From positions 1,147,238-1,211,237 of the forward strand of contig NZ_JAUQYP010000001.1 in the NCBI RefSeq assembly GCF_030586465.1: a DNA stretch of 64,000 nt, written 5' to 3'. This stretch comes from Actinotalea lenta (GTDB taxonomy: Bacteria > Actinomycetota > Actinomycetes > Actinomycetales > Cellulomonadaceae). The notes beneath the pieces are model-generated. The model did no database searches and had not been told where the DNA came from. It saw nothing but the letters and a program-made list of their open reading frames with translations. Made by a program: the position numbers and the translations under genes. Below, piece after piece: positions 35,988-46,627 of the stretch. How positions within the stretch are numbered: position 1 is the first letter of the stretch; the number at the start of each line of letters is the position of its first letter.

Positions 35988-37634
35988 TCAGCGCGGGGGC
36001 GCGTCCAGGTCGTGCGCGTCCACGATCCGGTAGGCGTAGCCCTGCTCCGCCAAGAACCGCTGGCGGTGCGCCGCCATCTCCTGGTCGACCGTGTCTCGAG
36101 TGACCACGGCGTAGAAGTGCGCCGTGCGCCCGTCGGCCTTGGGACGCATGATGCGGCCGAGCCGCTGGGCCTCCTCCTGGCGTGACCCGAACGACCCGGA
36201 CACCTGGATCGCGACCGCGGCCTCGGGCAGGTCCACGGAGAAGTTGGCGACCTTGCTCACCACGAGACGTCGGATCTCGCCGGCCCGGAACGCGTCGAAC
36301 AGCCGCTGCCGCTCCTTCACCGTGGTCTGCCCGGTGATGAGCGGGGCGTCGAGGTGATCGGCCAGCAGCTCGAGCTGGTCCAGGTACTGGCCGATCACCA
36401 GCAGCTGGTCCTCGGCGTGCCGCGCGACAAGCTGCTCGACCACGGTGTTCTTCCCCTCGGCGCTCGCGGCCAGCCGGTAGCGGTCCTCCGCCTCGGCGGT
36501 CGCGTAGACCATCCGCTGGGCGTCCGGCAGCGAGAGCCGTACCTCGGTGCACACCGCCGGCGCGATGTAGCCCTGAGCCTCGATGTCCTTCCAGGGTGCG
36601 TCGTAGCGCTTCGGGCCGATGAGGGAGAACACCTCGTCCTCCCGGCCGTCCTCACGCACCAGCGTCGCGGTGAGCCCGAGCCGGCGCCGGGCCTGCAGGT
36701 CGGCGGTCATCCGGAAGATCGGCGCGGGCAGCAGGTGCACCTCGTCGTAGACGATCAGGCCCCAGTCGCGTGCGTCGAGCAGCTCGAGGTGCGGGTACAC
36801 CCCCTTCCGCTTGGTGGTCAGCACCTGGTACGTCGCGATCGTGACAGGCCGGATCTCCTTGCGCGCACCGGAGTACTCGCCGATCTCCTCCTCGGTCAGG
36901 GTCGTGCGGCGCAGCAGCTCGTCGCGCCACTGGCGGGCGGCGACGGTGTTGGTCACCAGGATGAGGGTCGTGCTGCGTGCGCGTGCCATCGCCGCGGCAC
37001 CGACGATCGTCTTGCCGGCTCCGCAGGGCAGCACCACGACGCCCGACCCGCCGTGCCAGAAGCCGTCCGCGGCCTGCTGCTGGTAGGGCCGCAGCCCCCA
37101 GCCCTCCGTCACCAGGTCGATCGCGTGCGCCTCGCCGTCGACGTAGCCGGCCAGGTCCTCGGCCGGCCAGCCGAGCTTGACCAGGGCCTGCTTGAGCCGG
37201 CCGCGCTCGGACGGGTGAACCACGACGTCGTCGGCGTCGATCCGGGTGCCGAGCATCCCGGCCGTGCGCTTGGACCGAAGCACCTCCTCCAGGACGGCCC
37301 GGTCCAGGGCGTGCAGCACCAGACCGTGGGTGGGATGGTCGACCAGCTGGAGCCGCCCGTACCGGGACATGGTCTCGGCGACGTCGACCAGCAGGGCGTG
37401 CGGCACGGGGTAGCGCGAGTGGTCCAGCAGCGCGGCGACCACCTGCTCGGCGTCGTGCCCGGCCGCACTCGCGTTCCACAGTCCCAGCGGCGTGAGCCGG
37501 TACGTGTGCACGTGCTCAGGCGCGCGCTCGAGCTCGGCGAACGGGGCGATGGCCCGGCGTGCCTCCTCGGCCGCAGGGTGGTCGATCTCGAGCAGCAGCG
37601 TCTTGTCGCTCTGCACGATCAGTGGTCCGTCCAT
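35988..37634 (-). CDS. DNA repair helicase XPB/Ssl2-like (SF2)
   Basis: 548 residues. N-terminal damage-recognition-like domain (about 1-170), then helicase domain 1 with the Q-like GLRPYQQQAADGFW, Walker A PCGAGKT (203-209), Walker B as DEVH, GLTATLVREDGREDEV with the RED motif typical of XPB, and helicase domain 2 with LVVSKVANFSVDLPEA and QRLGRIMRPK. Bacterial XPB unwinds DNA 3'-5' and probably acts in repair. Its ATG lies 16 bases inside the end of the preceding gene, so the pair is coupled. Confidence 0.92.
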   Translation of the reverse strand: MDGPLIVQSDKTLLLEIDHPAAEEARRAIAPFAELERAPEHVHTYRLTPLGLWNASAAGHDAEQVVAALLDHSRYPVPHALLVDVAETMSRYGRLQLVDHPTHGLVLHALDRAVLEEVLRSKRTAGMLGTRIDADDVVVHPSERGRLKQALVKLGWPAEDLAGYVDGEAHAIDLVTEGWGLRPYQQQAADGFWHGGSGVVVLPCGAGKTIVGAAAMARARSTTLILVTNTVAARQWRDELLRRTTLTEEEIGEYSGARKEIRPVTIATYQVLTTKRKGVYPHLELLDARDWGLIVYDEVHLLPAPIFRMTADLQARRRLGLTATLVREDGREDEVFSLIGPKRYDAPWKDIEAQGYIAPAVCTEVRLSLPDAQRMVYATAEAEDRYRLAASAEGKNTVVEQLVARHAEDQLLVIGQYLDQLELLADHLDAPLITGQTTVKERQRLFDAFRAGEIRRLVVSKVANFSVDLPEAAVAIQVSGSFGSRQEEAQRLGRIMRPKADGRTAHFYAVVTRDTVDQEMAAHRQRFLAEQGYAYRIVDAHDLDAPPR

Positions 37635-39985
37635 GCCTCCCCATCCTCGACCGGCCCATCGGCCGACCTGTCGACCCGGACGCCGGCCGGCCCGTCCACC
37701 GGCTGCGCCCCGGCGATCCGGTGCACGGCGACCGTGAGCTCTGCGGCCCGCTGCTGGTCCAGCACCCGCACCCGGCCGCCCTCGACGAGCAGCGGCCGGA
37801 CGCGGCGCCGGGTGGTGCCGCCGGGCGAGGCGACCTCGAGCCAGACCTCCGTGCCGGCCCCGACCGCGGCCCGCAGCACGGCCAACGCCTCGCTGGGCTC
37901 GGGTGTTCCGTCGGCCGGCGGCACCGGCGCGGCGGCCGGCCCGCCGGTGTCCGCCACCAGGTCGCCGGCGACCCTCAGCAGACGCCGGCGGGCGACCTCG
38001 GGGTCCGGCACCGGCATCGGCGTGTGCCGGACCCGGTGCCGCGTCGGTCGGGCGTGCAGCACGGTGCCGGCGGCGTCCTCGGCCGCGGCAGGCAGACCGG
38101 CGGCACGCAGTGCCTCGAGCAGCGCCGCCGGTTCCGTCGGGCTGATCAGCACGCCCGGCGCGAGGACCCGCAGACCCAGCGCCCGCAGCGCGGGGGTCTG
38201 CTCGATCCCGGCGAGGGCGGCCGGGTCGCCGCGCAGGTATGCCGCACCGGACCCCACACGGACCTGGCCGTGCCGCCGAGCGGCGTCGGTGACCAGGTAG
38301 CGCAGCGGCTGCGGAACCTCGCCCCGGGCGTGCGAGGCGAGGGCGTCCAGGATCTCGGGGGCGGACCGCCGGTCCAGCGCCCCACGCAGGCTCTCCTCGG
38401 TGAAGCGAACGGTGAGGCCGGCGCCGCGCGACTCGACCTGGGCGACGTCGGTCAGCAGGGCCTCCAGGGCGTCGCTCGGGCGGCCGGGCACCACCCCGGT
38501 CAGGTCCCCGCCGAGCAGCACCTCGTCGACCGGGGCGGGCAGGGTCTGCGAGAGCGCCGCGGCGGCTCCCAGCACGGCCGTCGGCGTGAACGTGGGTTCC
38601 GTGCCGTCCGGCGGCACCCAGCCGGCGAGCAGTTGGCGCGCCGGTCCGCCGAGCGCCCCGGCGCCGGTGACGCCCAGCACCGCGGCCTCGTCCAGCACCG
38701 CCTGCACGGCGTGCTCGGTCGGAGCGGAGCGTGGCGTGCGCCACGCGAGCACCGTGTGCAGGTCCGCGGCGTCCACCCGCCCGCCCGCGTCGGCGAGCGC
38801 GCCCAGCACGGCGGCTCGCAGGCGGGGCACCCACGGGCGGCGGTGCGCGCTGTCGAGCGCGCCGCGCAGGCTGCCCGCCTCGTCGCGGCTGCCCACCAGC
38901 CACGGGGCGCGCTCGGCGGTGAGCCAGGCCCGTACCAGCTCCACCCACCGGTGCGCAGCGTCGTCGCCGGCCCAGTCGTCGGCCACGGTGGTCGGGCAGA
39001 AGGAGGGGGACTCCTCGCCGTCCTCGGCGACCAGCCGCGCCGCGCCGGCCACCTCGACCAGGAGCGCGGCGGTGCCGGCGTCCACCTCGAGCGCGGCGGC
39101 GACCCGCTTGAGCTCGCGCGCCCCGAGGCCGCCGGAGCGCAGCACCGCGGCGGGCGCCCGGCCCCACAGCTCCAGCAGCTCTCCCACGAGCCGCACGGTC
39201 TCCAGGGCGCGCCCTGCGGCGTCGGCGTCGACGGTGCGGGAGTCGACCTCGACGACGGTGGGTGCCGGTGGCGTGGGCGGTTCGCGCCGGGTGCGTCCGC
39301 CGCGCAGCGCGAGCGCGACCTCAGCGGGCAGCACCACGTGCTGCGGGTCGCCCACCGCGAGCAGGCCGGTGCGCAGCAGCCAGCCCACGGCGCCCGCACC
39401 GGGTGTGCCGGGGCGCGGGGTGCGGCCGACGGGCGGTCCCCAGGTGAGGGCGTCGAGCACCGCCCGGGCACCGATGGGTGCCTCGGCGAGCAGTCCCTCC
39501 ACCGTGGCGGTGTCGGCAAGGCGCTCAGCGAGCTCGGTCGGTGTGCAGCCCACCTCGGCCGCGAGGGTCGCCAGCGCCTCGGTGGACCGCCGCGCGAGCG
39601 TCTCGGCCAGCGGCGGGCCGAGACCCGCCGGGTGCGGGCCCAGCAGGTCCGACAGGCCGGGGGCTGCGTGCAGCCCGTCGTCGTCCTGCCAGACCAGGCC
39701 CCAGTCCTCGGCGACGCCGAGCCAGACGTCGGCGTGCGCGCCCACCGCGTGCGACACGTCCGCCGGCCGGACGGGCGGCGGCAGCGCGACGACCGCCTCC
39801 ACGCCGGCCAGGGTCCCCGTGTCGATGCGCGCGAGCGCGCGGTCGAGGCTCGCCCGGGTCCCGGCCCGGGCTGCGAGCGCGCGCACCGACGCTGGCGGCG
39901 GCGCGGCCAGGTCGCGGCGCCGGTCGAGCAGCGCGGCCAGGCCGTCGACGCCCAGCGCGCGCAGGTGCTCGGTGAAGGTGGCCAT
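37619..39985 (-). CDS. Helicase-associated protein (Helicase_C_3 / XPB-Ssl2-like N-terminal family)
   Basis: 788 residues from ATG 39985. No Walker motifs are present. The N-terminal half is helical with winged-helix-like repeats (LRTGLLAVGDPQHVVLPAEVALALRGG; ADAGGRVDAADLHTVLAWRTP). The C-terminal half holds the Helicase_C_3 domain (TFTPTAVLGAAAALSQTLPAPVDEVLLGGDLTGVVPGRPSDALEALLTDVAQVESRG...VRFTEESLRGALD). This family sits next to XPB in Actinobacteria and probably partners it. The exact role is unknown. Confidence 0.85.
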   Translation of the reverse strand: MATFTEHLRALGVDGLAALLDRRRDLAAPPPASVRALAARAGTRASLDRALARIDTGTLAGVEAVVALPPPVRPADVSHAVGAHADVWLGVAEDWGLVWQDDDGLHAAPGLSDLLGPHPAGLGPPLAETLARRSTEALATLAAEVGCTPTELAERLADTATVEGLLAEAPIGARAVLDALTWGPPVGRTPRPGTPGAGAVGWLLRTGLLAVGDPQHVVLPAEVALALRGGRTRREPPTPPAPTVVEVDSRTVDADAAGRALETVRLVGELLELWGRAPAAVLRSGGLGARELKRVAAALEVDAGTAALLVEVAGAARLVAEDGEESPSFCPTTVADDWAGDDAAHRWVELVRAWLTAERAPWLVGSRDEAGSLRGALDSAHRRPWVPRLRAAVLGALADAGGRVDAADLHTVLAWRTPRSAPTEHAVQAVLDEAAVLGVTGAGALGGPARQLLAGWVPPDGTEPTFTPTAVLGAAAALSQTLPAPVDEVLLGGDLTGVVPGRPSDALEALLTDVAQVESRGAGLTVRFTEESLRGALDRRSAPEILDALASHARGEVPQPLRYLVTDAARRHGQVRVGSGAAYLRGDPAALAGIEQTPALRALGLRVLAPGVLISPTEPAALLEALRAAGLPAAAEDAAGTVLHARPTRHRVRHTPMPVPDPEVARRRLLRVAGDLVADTGGPAAAPVPPADGTPEPSEALAVLRAAVGAGTEVWLEVASPGGTTRRRVRPLLVEGGRVRVLDQQRAAELTVAVHRIAGAQPVDGPAGVRVDRSADGPVEDGEAWTDH

Positions 39986-39992
39986 CCGCACC

Positions 39993-39998
39993 ACGATA
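39993..39998 (-). promoter_or_regulatory. -10 box of a leaderless transcript
   Basis: On the minus strand TATCGT ends 7 bases before the ATG at 39985. Confidence 0.55.
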
Positions 39999-40076
39999 CG
40001 AGCGTCGCCCGCACGGCCGCGCGGCACCGCCCGCGCGGCGCCCGGCGCCGGGTCGGCGGTGCGGCGGTCGTCCCCG

Positions 40077-40082
40077 TACGAT
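40077..40082 (+). promoter_or_regulatory. -10 box of a leaderless transcript
   Basis: TACGAT ends 7 bases before the GTG at 40090. It is divergent from the box at 39993, about 80 bases away. Confidence 0.55.
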
Positions 40083-40089
40083 CATCGGC

Positions 40090-40428
40090 GTGGAGTTCCT
40101 CAAGCACCTGCTGCTCGTCCTGCACTTCGTCGGCCTCGCCAGCCTGCTGGGCGGGTTCCTGGTGCAGATGAAGCCGAAGGCCAAGGTCGTCAACGCGGCG
40201 ATGCTGCACGGTGCGCTGACCCAGCTGGTCACGGGTGTCGCGCTGGTCGGTGTGGTCGGTGCGATCGACACGGTGAACTACCCCAAGGTGTTCACCAAGC
40301 TCGTCGTGCTCCTGGTGATCCTCGGCCTGGTGTACGCCTTCCGTGGACGTGACAAGGTGTCCACCGGGGTGTGGGGTGCCATCGGCGGCCTCACGTTGGC
40401 GAACGTCGTCGTCGCGGTGTTCTGGTAG
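40090..40428 (+). CDS. Small integral membrane protein
   Basis: 112 residues with four closely spaced hydrophobic segments (about 5-25, 36-56, 66-84, 92-111), short polar loops and a Lys/Arg-rich first loop (QMKPKAKVV) that should face the cytoplasm. It is conserved in appearance among Actinobacteria, but I know no function. The start is set by the -10 box upstream. Confidence 0.75.
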   Translation: MEFLKHLLLVLHFVGLASLLGGFLVQMKPKAKVVNAAMLHGALTQLVTGVALVGVVGAIDTVNYPKVFTKLVVLLVILGLVYAFRGRDKVSTGVWGAIGGLTLANVVVAVFW

Positions 40429-40507
40429 CAGCCGCCCGCTGCGCAACCGGCGACCGGCGGCCCCGCCCGCCGGTACGCTGGTCGTCGCACACGAAGAAGG
40501 AGTCACG

Positions 40508-40891
40508 GTGCCCACCGGCAAGGTCAAGTGGTTCGACGCTGAGCGCGGGTTCGGCTTCATCGCCGCCGACGGCGGCGGTGAGGTGTTCCTGCACGCCTCG
40601 GCGCTGCCCGCCGATACCCCGACGCCCAAGCCCGGCGCCCGCGTCGACTTCGGCGTCGCGGACGGTCGTCGCGGACCGTCCGCGCTGTCCGTGACGTTCG
40701 TGGACCCGCTGCCCTCAGTGGTCAAGGCCAAGCGCCGACCGCCCGAGGAGATGGCGGTGATCGTCGAGGACCTCATCAAGCAGCTCGACCAGATCGGCAA
40801 CGGGCTGCGGCGCGGGCACTACCCGGAGCGGGGCAGGGGTGCGAAGACCGCCCAGATCCTGCGGGCCGTCGCGGAGCAGCTCGAGACCTGA
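40508..40891 (+). CDS. Cold-shock-domain protein with C-terminal extension
   Basis: 127 residues. The cold-shock domain (1-68) has GKVKWFDAERGFGFI (RNP1) and EVFLHASAL (RNP2), so it binds single-stranded RNA or DNA. The extra 60 residues (from KAKRRPPEEMAVIVEDLIKQLDQIG) form a basic helical tail known from actinobacterial homologues. GTG at 40508 follows AAGGAG. Its stop overlaps the next start (TGATG), making it the first gene of a three-gene coupled operon. Confidence 0.93.
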   Translation: MPTGKVKWFDAERGFGFIAADGGGEVFLHASALPADTPTPKPGARVDFGVADGRRGPSALSVTFVDPLPSVVKAKRRPPEEMAVIVEDLIKQLDQIGNGLRRGHYPERGRGAKTAQILRAVAEQLET

Positions 40892-41778
40892 TGGCTGCCA
40901 CCAAGGACGCAGTGCTGGACTCGGCCGTCGAGCTCGCCCGGCGGGCCGCGGAGGAGGTCGCCCAGGACCCCGCGCTCGTCGGTGAGCACCTCGGGCTCGA
41001 GCGGGAGGGCGAGCGGCTCGTCGCGCACCGGTTCGCCACGACCGCTCCCGGCTACGTGGGCTGGGCCTGGACGGTGACCCTGGCGCGCGTGCCGCGCGGC
41101 CGCACCCCCACGGTGTGCGAGGTGGACCTGCTCCCCGGGGACGGCGCGCTGCTGCCGCCACCGTGGGTGCCGTGGGCGGAGCGCCTCCGGCCCGGCGACC
41201 TCGGTCCGGGCGACGTGCTGCCCTTCCAGGCCGACGACGAGCGCCTGGACCAGGGCTACGAGGCGACCGGCGACCTGGATGCGGACCAGCTCGCGCTGTT
41301 CGAGCTGGGTCTGGGCCGGTCCCGGGTGCTGTCCGCGGCCGGGCGCTCCCAGGCCGCGGACCGCTGGTACGCCGGTTCGCACGGGCCGATGGCACCGACG
41401 GCGCTGGCCGCCGATGCGCCCTGCTCGACGTGTGGGTTCCTGGTCCTGCTGGCCGGGTCGTTGCGCACCGAGTTCGGCGTGTGCGCCAACGAGTGGTCCC
41501 CGGAGGACGGTCGCGTCGTCAGCATGGACCACGGGTGCGGCGCGCACTCCGAGACCGACGCCTCAGCCGCGCCGACCGACTGGCCGGACCCCGTGACGGA
41601 CGCCGATGAGCTGGACCTGGTCGGCCTCGACGAGTCCGGGGTGGACGAGCCGGGGCAGGACGAGCCCGGTGCGGACGAGCAGGACGAGCCCGGTGCGGGC
41701 GAAGCAGGTCCGCAGGAGCCGGCTGACCGGTCCGAGGGCCACGACGAGCCGGGGGAGCTCTCCGGCGACCAGGAGTGA
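40891..41778 (+). CDS. DUF3027 protein
   Basis: 295 residues. The N-terminal part carries LGLEREGERLVAHRFATTAPGYVGWAWTVTLARVPR, the DUF3027 hallmark. A possible metal site lies near 180-220: CSTCGF, GVCANE and DHGCGAHSE. The C-terminal 60 residues are a very acidic, low-complexity tail (repeats of DEPG). Function unknown. Start overlaps the cold-shock gene stop, and its own stop overlaps the GTG of the ATPase gene. Confidence 0.85.
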   Translation: MAATKDAVLDSAVELARRAAEEVAQDPALVGEHLGLEREGERLVAHRFATTAPGYVGWAWTVTLARVPRGRTPTVCEVDLLPGDGALLPPPWVPWAERLRPGDLGPGDVLPFQADDERLDQGYEATGDLDADQLALFELGLGRSRVLSAAGRSQAADRWYAGSHGPMAPTALAADAPCSTCGFLVLLAGSLRTEFGVCANEWSPEDGRVVSMDHGCGAHSETDASAAPTDWPDPVTDADELDLVGLDESGVDEPGQDEPGADEQDEPGAGEAGPQEPADRSEGHDEPGELSGDQE

Positions 41779-44699
41779 CCGGCGACCCCTGGCTGGCCGC
41801 GGTGGCCGCACGCCTGCGCACGGCGACGTTGGCCGCCTGGCGTGACCACCCGGCGCGGTTCCGGGAGGACGCCAACGCGGAGGAGGACCACGGGGCCGGC
41901 TGGTACCGCGACCGGGTCGTCGTGGAGCTGGCCCAGAACGCCGCGGACGCGGCGCGCGAGCCCGGTGCCCTGCTGCTGCGGCTGGCGCCCGAGCGGCGCC
42001 TCCTCGTGGCGGCCAACACCGGGGTGCCGCTGGACGCAGCCGGCCTGACGTCCCTGGCCTCGCTGCGCGCGTCGGCCAAGTCGGCTGAGCACCCCTCGGC
42101 CGTGGGCCGGTTCGGTGTCGGGTTCGCCGCGGTTCGCGCGGTCGCCGACGAGGTCGCGGTCGTCTCCCGTACGGGCGCGGTGCACTTCTCGGCGGCGCGC
42201 ACCGCAGCCGAGCTGGGCGGGGTCCCGGCGTTGGTCGAGGAGGTCGGCCGGCGCGGCTCGGCCCTGCCGATCCTGCGCCTGCCGTTCGACGGCCCGGGCC
42301 CGGAGCTCGCGGATGCGGACCTCCCACCGGTCGACGGGCGGGCGTCGGCCACCGCGGTGTGGCTCCGGCTGCGCGACGACGCCGCCGTGGCCGCGGTGGC
42401 CGCGCAGCTGGCGGACCTGGACGACGCGCTGCTGCTCGCGCTGCCGCGGCTCGGTGCGGTGCACATCGAGGTCGACGGTCGCCGGCGGACGCTGACCGAC
42501 GTGGCTGCGCGGTGGCTCGTCGTGGCTGCGAGCGGCGCGCACGACCCCGCGCTCGTCGCGCGTCGGCCGGTCGAGGAGCGCGAGCGGCGCGGCTGGCGGC
42601 TCGCCTGGGCGGTTCCGCGGCATGCGGCCGACCGGGTGGCTCCGGTGGTGCATGCCCCGACCCCCACGGATGACCCCACGTCGATCCCGGCACTGCTGCT
42701 CGGCACCTTCCCGCTGGATCCGGGTCGGCGACGCATCACCCCGGGCCCTGTGACCGATGCGCTGGTCACCGAGGCCGGCCGGCTGTGGCCCGAGCTGCTG
42801 CTCGCGGCCCGCCGCGCGACCGAGCGGGGGGAGCCGGCGCCCACCCCGCTCGACCTCGTGCCGACGGGCTTCCCGGCGGGCCCGCTGGACGCTGCCCTGC
42901 GTGCGGCCGTGCTCTCGGCGACCCGCCGCACGCCCGTCCTGCCGACCGCCGCGGGGTGGGTGAGCCCGGTCGAGGCCGTGGTGCTGGCTCCGCCGTGGGA
43001 CGCGACCGGCGCTCCGGCGGTGCTCGGACGGTGGTTCGCGCACCTGGCGACCGTGCCGCGTCGCGAGCTGGTCCGGTCGCTGGACGTGGTCACGGTCGGG
43101 CTCGGGGAGCTGGTCGAGCAGATCCCGGTGGCCGACCCCGACCTGCTGCGTGACGTCTACGCGCTGCTCGAGGGGGCGGACCGGGCGGCCCTGGACGAGC
43201 TGGGTGCCGCACCCGTCCCGCTGCGGGACGGGCGCATCGTGCACGGCGCGCGCGGGGTGGTGCTGGTCGACGCGCTCCCGCCCGGCACCGAGGTCGCACT
43301 GGACGCCCTGGTGTCGTGGGGCCTGCGGGTGGTGCACCCGGATGCGGCGCACCCCGTCCTGGAGCGGCTCGGGGCGCAGCGGGTCGACGCAGCGGCGCTG
43401 GCCACGCACCCATTGCTGCGGGATCGCGTGCTGGACGGCGACGAGGGCGCGGCGGAGGTGCTGTGTCCGCTGGTGGCGGCATCCCCTGGCCTGGTCGGGC
43501 CCAGCTGGTGGGGCGAGGTGCTGCTCCCCGCCGCGGACGGCGAGCTGTCCCCGGCTCGTGGTCTGGTGCTGCCCGGCAGCGCGGCGGCCGCGGTGCTGGA
43601 CCCGGCCGTGCTCCCACCGGTCTCGGTGGACGCGGTCCGCCGGTGGGGCAGCACGCTCGAGCGCGTGGGGGTGCGCCGTGAGCTCGTGGTCGAACGGGTC
43701 GACGAGCTGGTGGCCGACGTGGTCGAGGACTGGTCCGACTACCTCGTTGAGACCGGCGCGGCCGACGACGGCGAGCTGCTCGCGGTGGCGGACCTGGACG
43801 CGGTGCGGGACTGGGATCGGGCCCTGGTGCAGATCGTCCGGCATCCCGAGCTGCTCCGTGGCGTCCCGGACCAGGACGGTGCGCCCGTGCCGTCCTACGT
43901 CGCGTGGCGGTTGCGCGACGAGCCCGCGGTGTGCCCGGGGACGGCGTTCGCGCTGCCCGGGTCGGACCGGTCCAGCGGCGTGCTCGCCCACCTGCCCGGA
44001 CCGGGCCCCGCGCTCTCGCGGCTCCCCGCGGGTGCGACGGCGATGGCGGTGGCGCTCGGTGGGATCGCGTCGGCCGACGAGCTCACGGCCGCCGACTGGC
44101 TCGTCCTGCTCGACGAGCTCGACGAGCGGGGCGAGGTACCGCTGGACTGGGCGGTGGACTTCTGGCGCGGCGCGGCGCGGCTGGTCGCCGCCGGCGCTGC
44201 GGACGACCTGGTCGACGCCGGCCTGCTACCGGGTTGGGACGGCCGCCGCGCCGTGGCACTGCCCGCCGAGGAGCTCGCGGTGGCGGACCCGATGTGGCGC
44301 CGTCACCCCGGCGTCCTTCCGGTCCTGCCGGTGGGATTCACGCTCCCCGGTGCGGGGGTGCCGGCGGCGGACGCGGTCGCCGAGGTGCTGGACCTCGACG
44401 TGGCTGCGGCCCGCGCCGAGGGGAAGGTCGGCGCGGCCGGGGAGGACCGACCGGTCCCGGCCGCGGTCCGGGGGCTGGTCCCACGACTGCCCGACCGCTA
44501 CCGGCGGCACGGCCGGTTGGCCGTCGACGGTCACCCCGTCGGGTGGTGGCTCGCCGACGGTGTGCTGCACGCCACCGGCGACGGTCTGGCCGAGGGCCTG
44601 GCCGCGGTGACGGACTGGCGCTTCCGGCACGCGTTGGCGGCGGCGCTGGCCGGGGCCGCGCGCCAGGAGGTGCTGCTGGACCTCGCCACGATGGGCTGA
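41775..44699 (+). CDS. Large GHKL/HSP90-type ATPase protein (sacsin N-terminal-like)
   Basis: 974 residues. The N-terminal ATPase fold shows ELAQNAADA (Glu51, Asn55), NTGVPL at 81-86 and GRFGVGFAAV at 111-120, the N, G1 and G2 boxes of HSP90/sacsin-like domains. The remaining 750 residues have no domain I recognise and are rich in Ala, Leu, Val and Asp. GTG at 41775 overlaps the DUF3027 stop. Chaperone-like or nucleoprotein remodelling roles are possible; nothing in the sequence decides between them. Confidence 0.82.
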   Translation: MTGDPWLAAVAARLRTATLAAWRDHPARFREDANAEEDHGAGWYRDRVVVELAQNAADAAREPGALLLRLAPERRLLVAANTGVPLDAAGLTSLASLRASAKSAEHPSAVGRFGVGFAAVRAVADEVAVVSRTGAVHFSAARTAAELGGVPALVEEVGRRGSALPILRLPFDGPGPELADADLPPVDGRASATAVWLRLRDDAAVAAVAAQLADLDDALLLALPRLGAVHIEVDGRRRTLTDVAARWLVVAASGAHDPALVARRPVEERERRGWRLAWAVPRHAADRVAPVVHAPTPTDDPTSIPALLLGTFPLDPGRRRITPGPVTDALVTEAGRLWPELLLAARRATERGEPAPTPLDLVPTGFPAGPLDAALRAAVLSATRRTPVLPTAAGWVSPVEAVVLAPPWDATGAPAVLGRWFAHLATVPRRELVRSLDVVTVGLGELVEQIPVADPDLLRDVYALLEGADRAALDELGAAPVPLRDGRIVHGARGVVLVDALPPGTEVALDALVSWGLRVVHPDAAHPVLERLGAQRVDAAALATHPLLRDRVLDGDEGAAEVLCPLVAASPGLVGPSWWGEVLLPAADGELSPARGLVLPGSAAAAVLDPAVLPPVSVDAVRRWGSTLERVGVRRELVVERVDELVADVVEDWSDYLVETGAADDGELLAVADLDAVRDWDRALVQIVRHPELLRGVPDQDGAPVPSYVAWRLRDEPAVCPGTAFALPGSDRSSGVLAHLPGPGPALSRLPAGATAMAVALGGIASADELTAADWLVLLDELDERGEVPLDWAVDFWRGAARLVAAGAADDLVDAGLLPGWDGRRAVALPAEELAVADPMWRRHPGVLPVLPVGFTLPGAGVPAADAVAEVLDLDVAAARAEGKVGAAGEDRPVPAAVRGLVPRLPDRYRRHGRLAVDGHPVGWWLADGVLHATGDGLAEGLAAVTDWRFRHALAAALAGAARQEVLLDLATMG

Positions 44700-44729
44700 G
44701 TCGCCCACGGGCCGGGGCGGCCCGGCTCG

Positions 44730-44948
44730 TCACCGCGTGTGGTGTCGGCGCTCCCAGTCCAGCGCCAGGAAGCCCAGCACGCAGCCGGTCGCGCAGATCC
44801 ACAGGCCGCGGCCGGTCGGGTGCCCCGTGAGGGCCAGGACCCAGACGGTCAGCAATGCGGCGAGCCACAGGACGATGCCCGCCCAGAACACCCGCCGCAG
44901 GTCGACCCGCAGGGGCGTGATCCGGCTCGGCTCGAGGAAGCGGTGCAC
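44730..44948 (-). CDS. DUF2530 small membrane protein
   Basis: 72 residues with two hydrophobic helices (about 21-41 and 49-65) and the conserved pattern ITPLRVD.R.VFWAG...WL and GRGLWICATGCVLG. Function unknown. GTG at 44948 is supported by a -10 box 6 bases upstream. It is convergent to the ATPase gene and divergent from the permease gene. Confidence 0.82.
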   Translation of the reverse strand: MHRFLEPSRITPLRVDLRRVFWAGIVLWLAALLTVWVLALTGHPTGRGLWICATGCVLGFLALDWERRHHTR

Positions 44949-44954
44949 GGCCTC

Positions 44955-44960
44955 AGCCTA
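44955..44960 (-). promoter_or_regulatory. -10 box of a leaderless transcript
   Basis: On the minus strand TAGGCT ends 6 bases before the GTG of the DUF2530 gene. Confidence 0.55.
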
Positions 44961-45055
44961 GGGGCGGCGCCCGACGGATCAGCCAGGTTCGGCCCGGCGT
45001 TCAGCATGCGTACACCGACATAGGTTCGACGCGCGGTTCTGCCACGCTCTGGTCC

Positions 45056-46504
<1,449 letters not shown>

Positions 46505-46507
46505 CCT

Positions 46508-46544
46508 GATCGCGACGGCCGCGACCTTCGCGGCCGTCGCGATC
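46508..46544 (+). terminator. Terminator after the purine permease gene
   Basis: Perfect 16-bp arms (46508-46523 and 46529-46544, GATCGCGACGGCCGCG and complement) with the loop ACCTT, starting 3 bases after the stop. Confidence 0.75.
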
Positions 46545-46627
46545 GCCGCGCGCCGGGCCCACACCGGCGTCCTTGCTTCGTGGAAGGATCGGTGCGCCCA
46601 CGCGGTCAGAGGCACAGGAGGCAGGAC

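Noticed and set aside
45001..45055. Purine riboswitch before the permease gene
   Set aside because: The gap is short and lacks the conserved loop sequences of the purine or PRPP classes.
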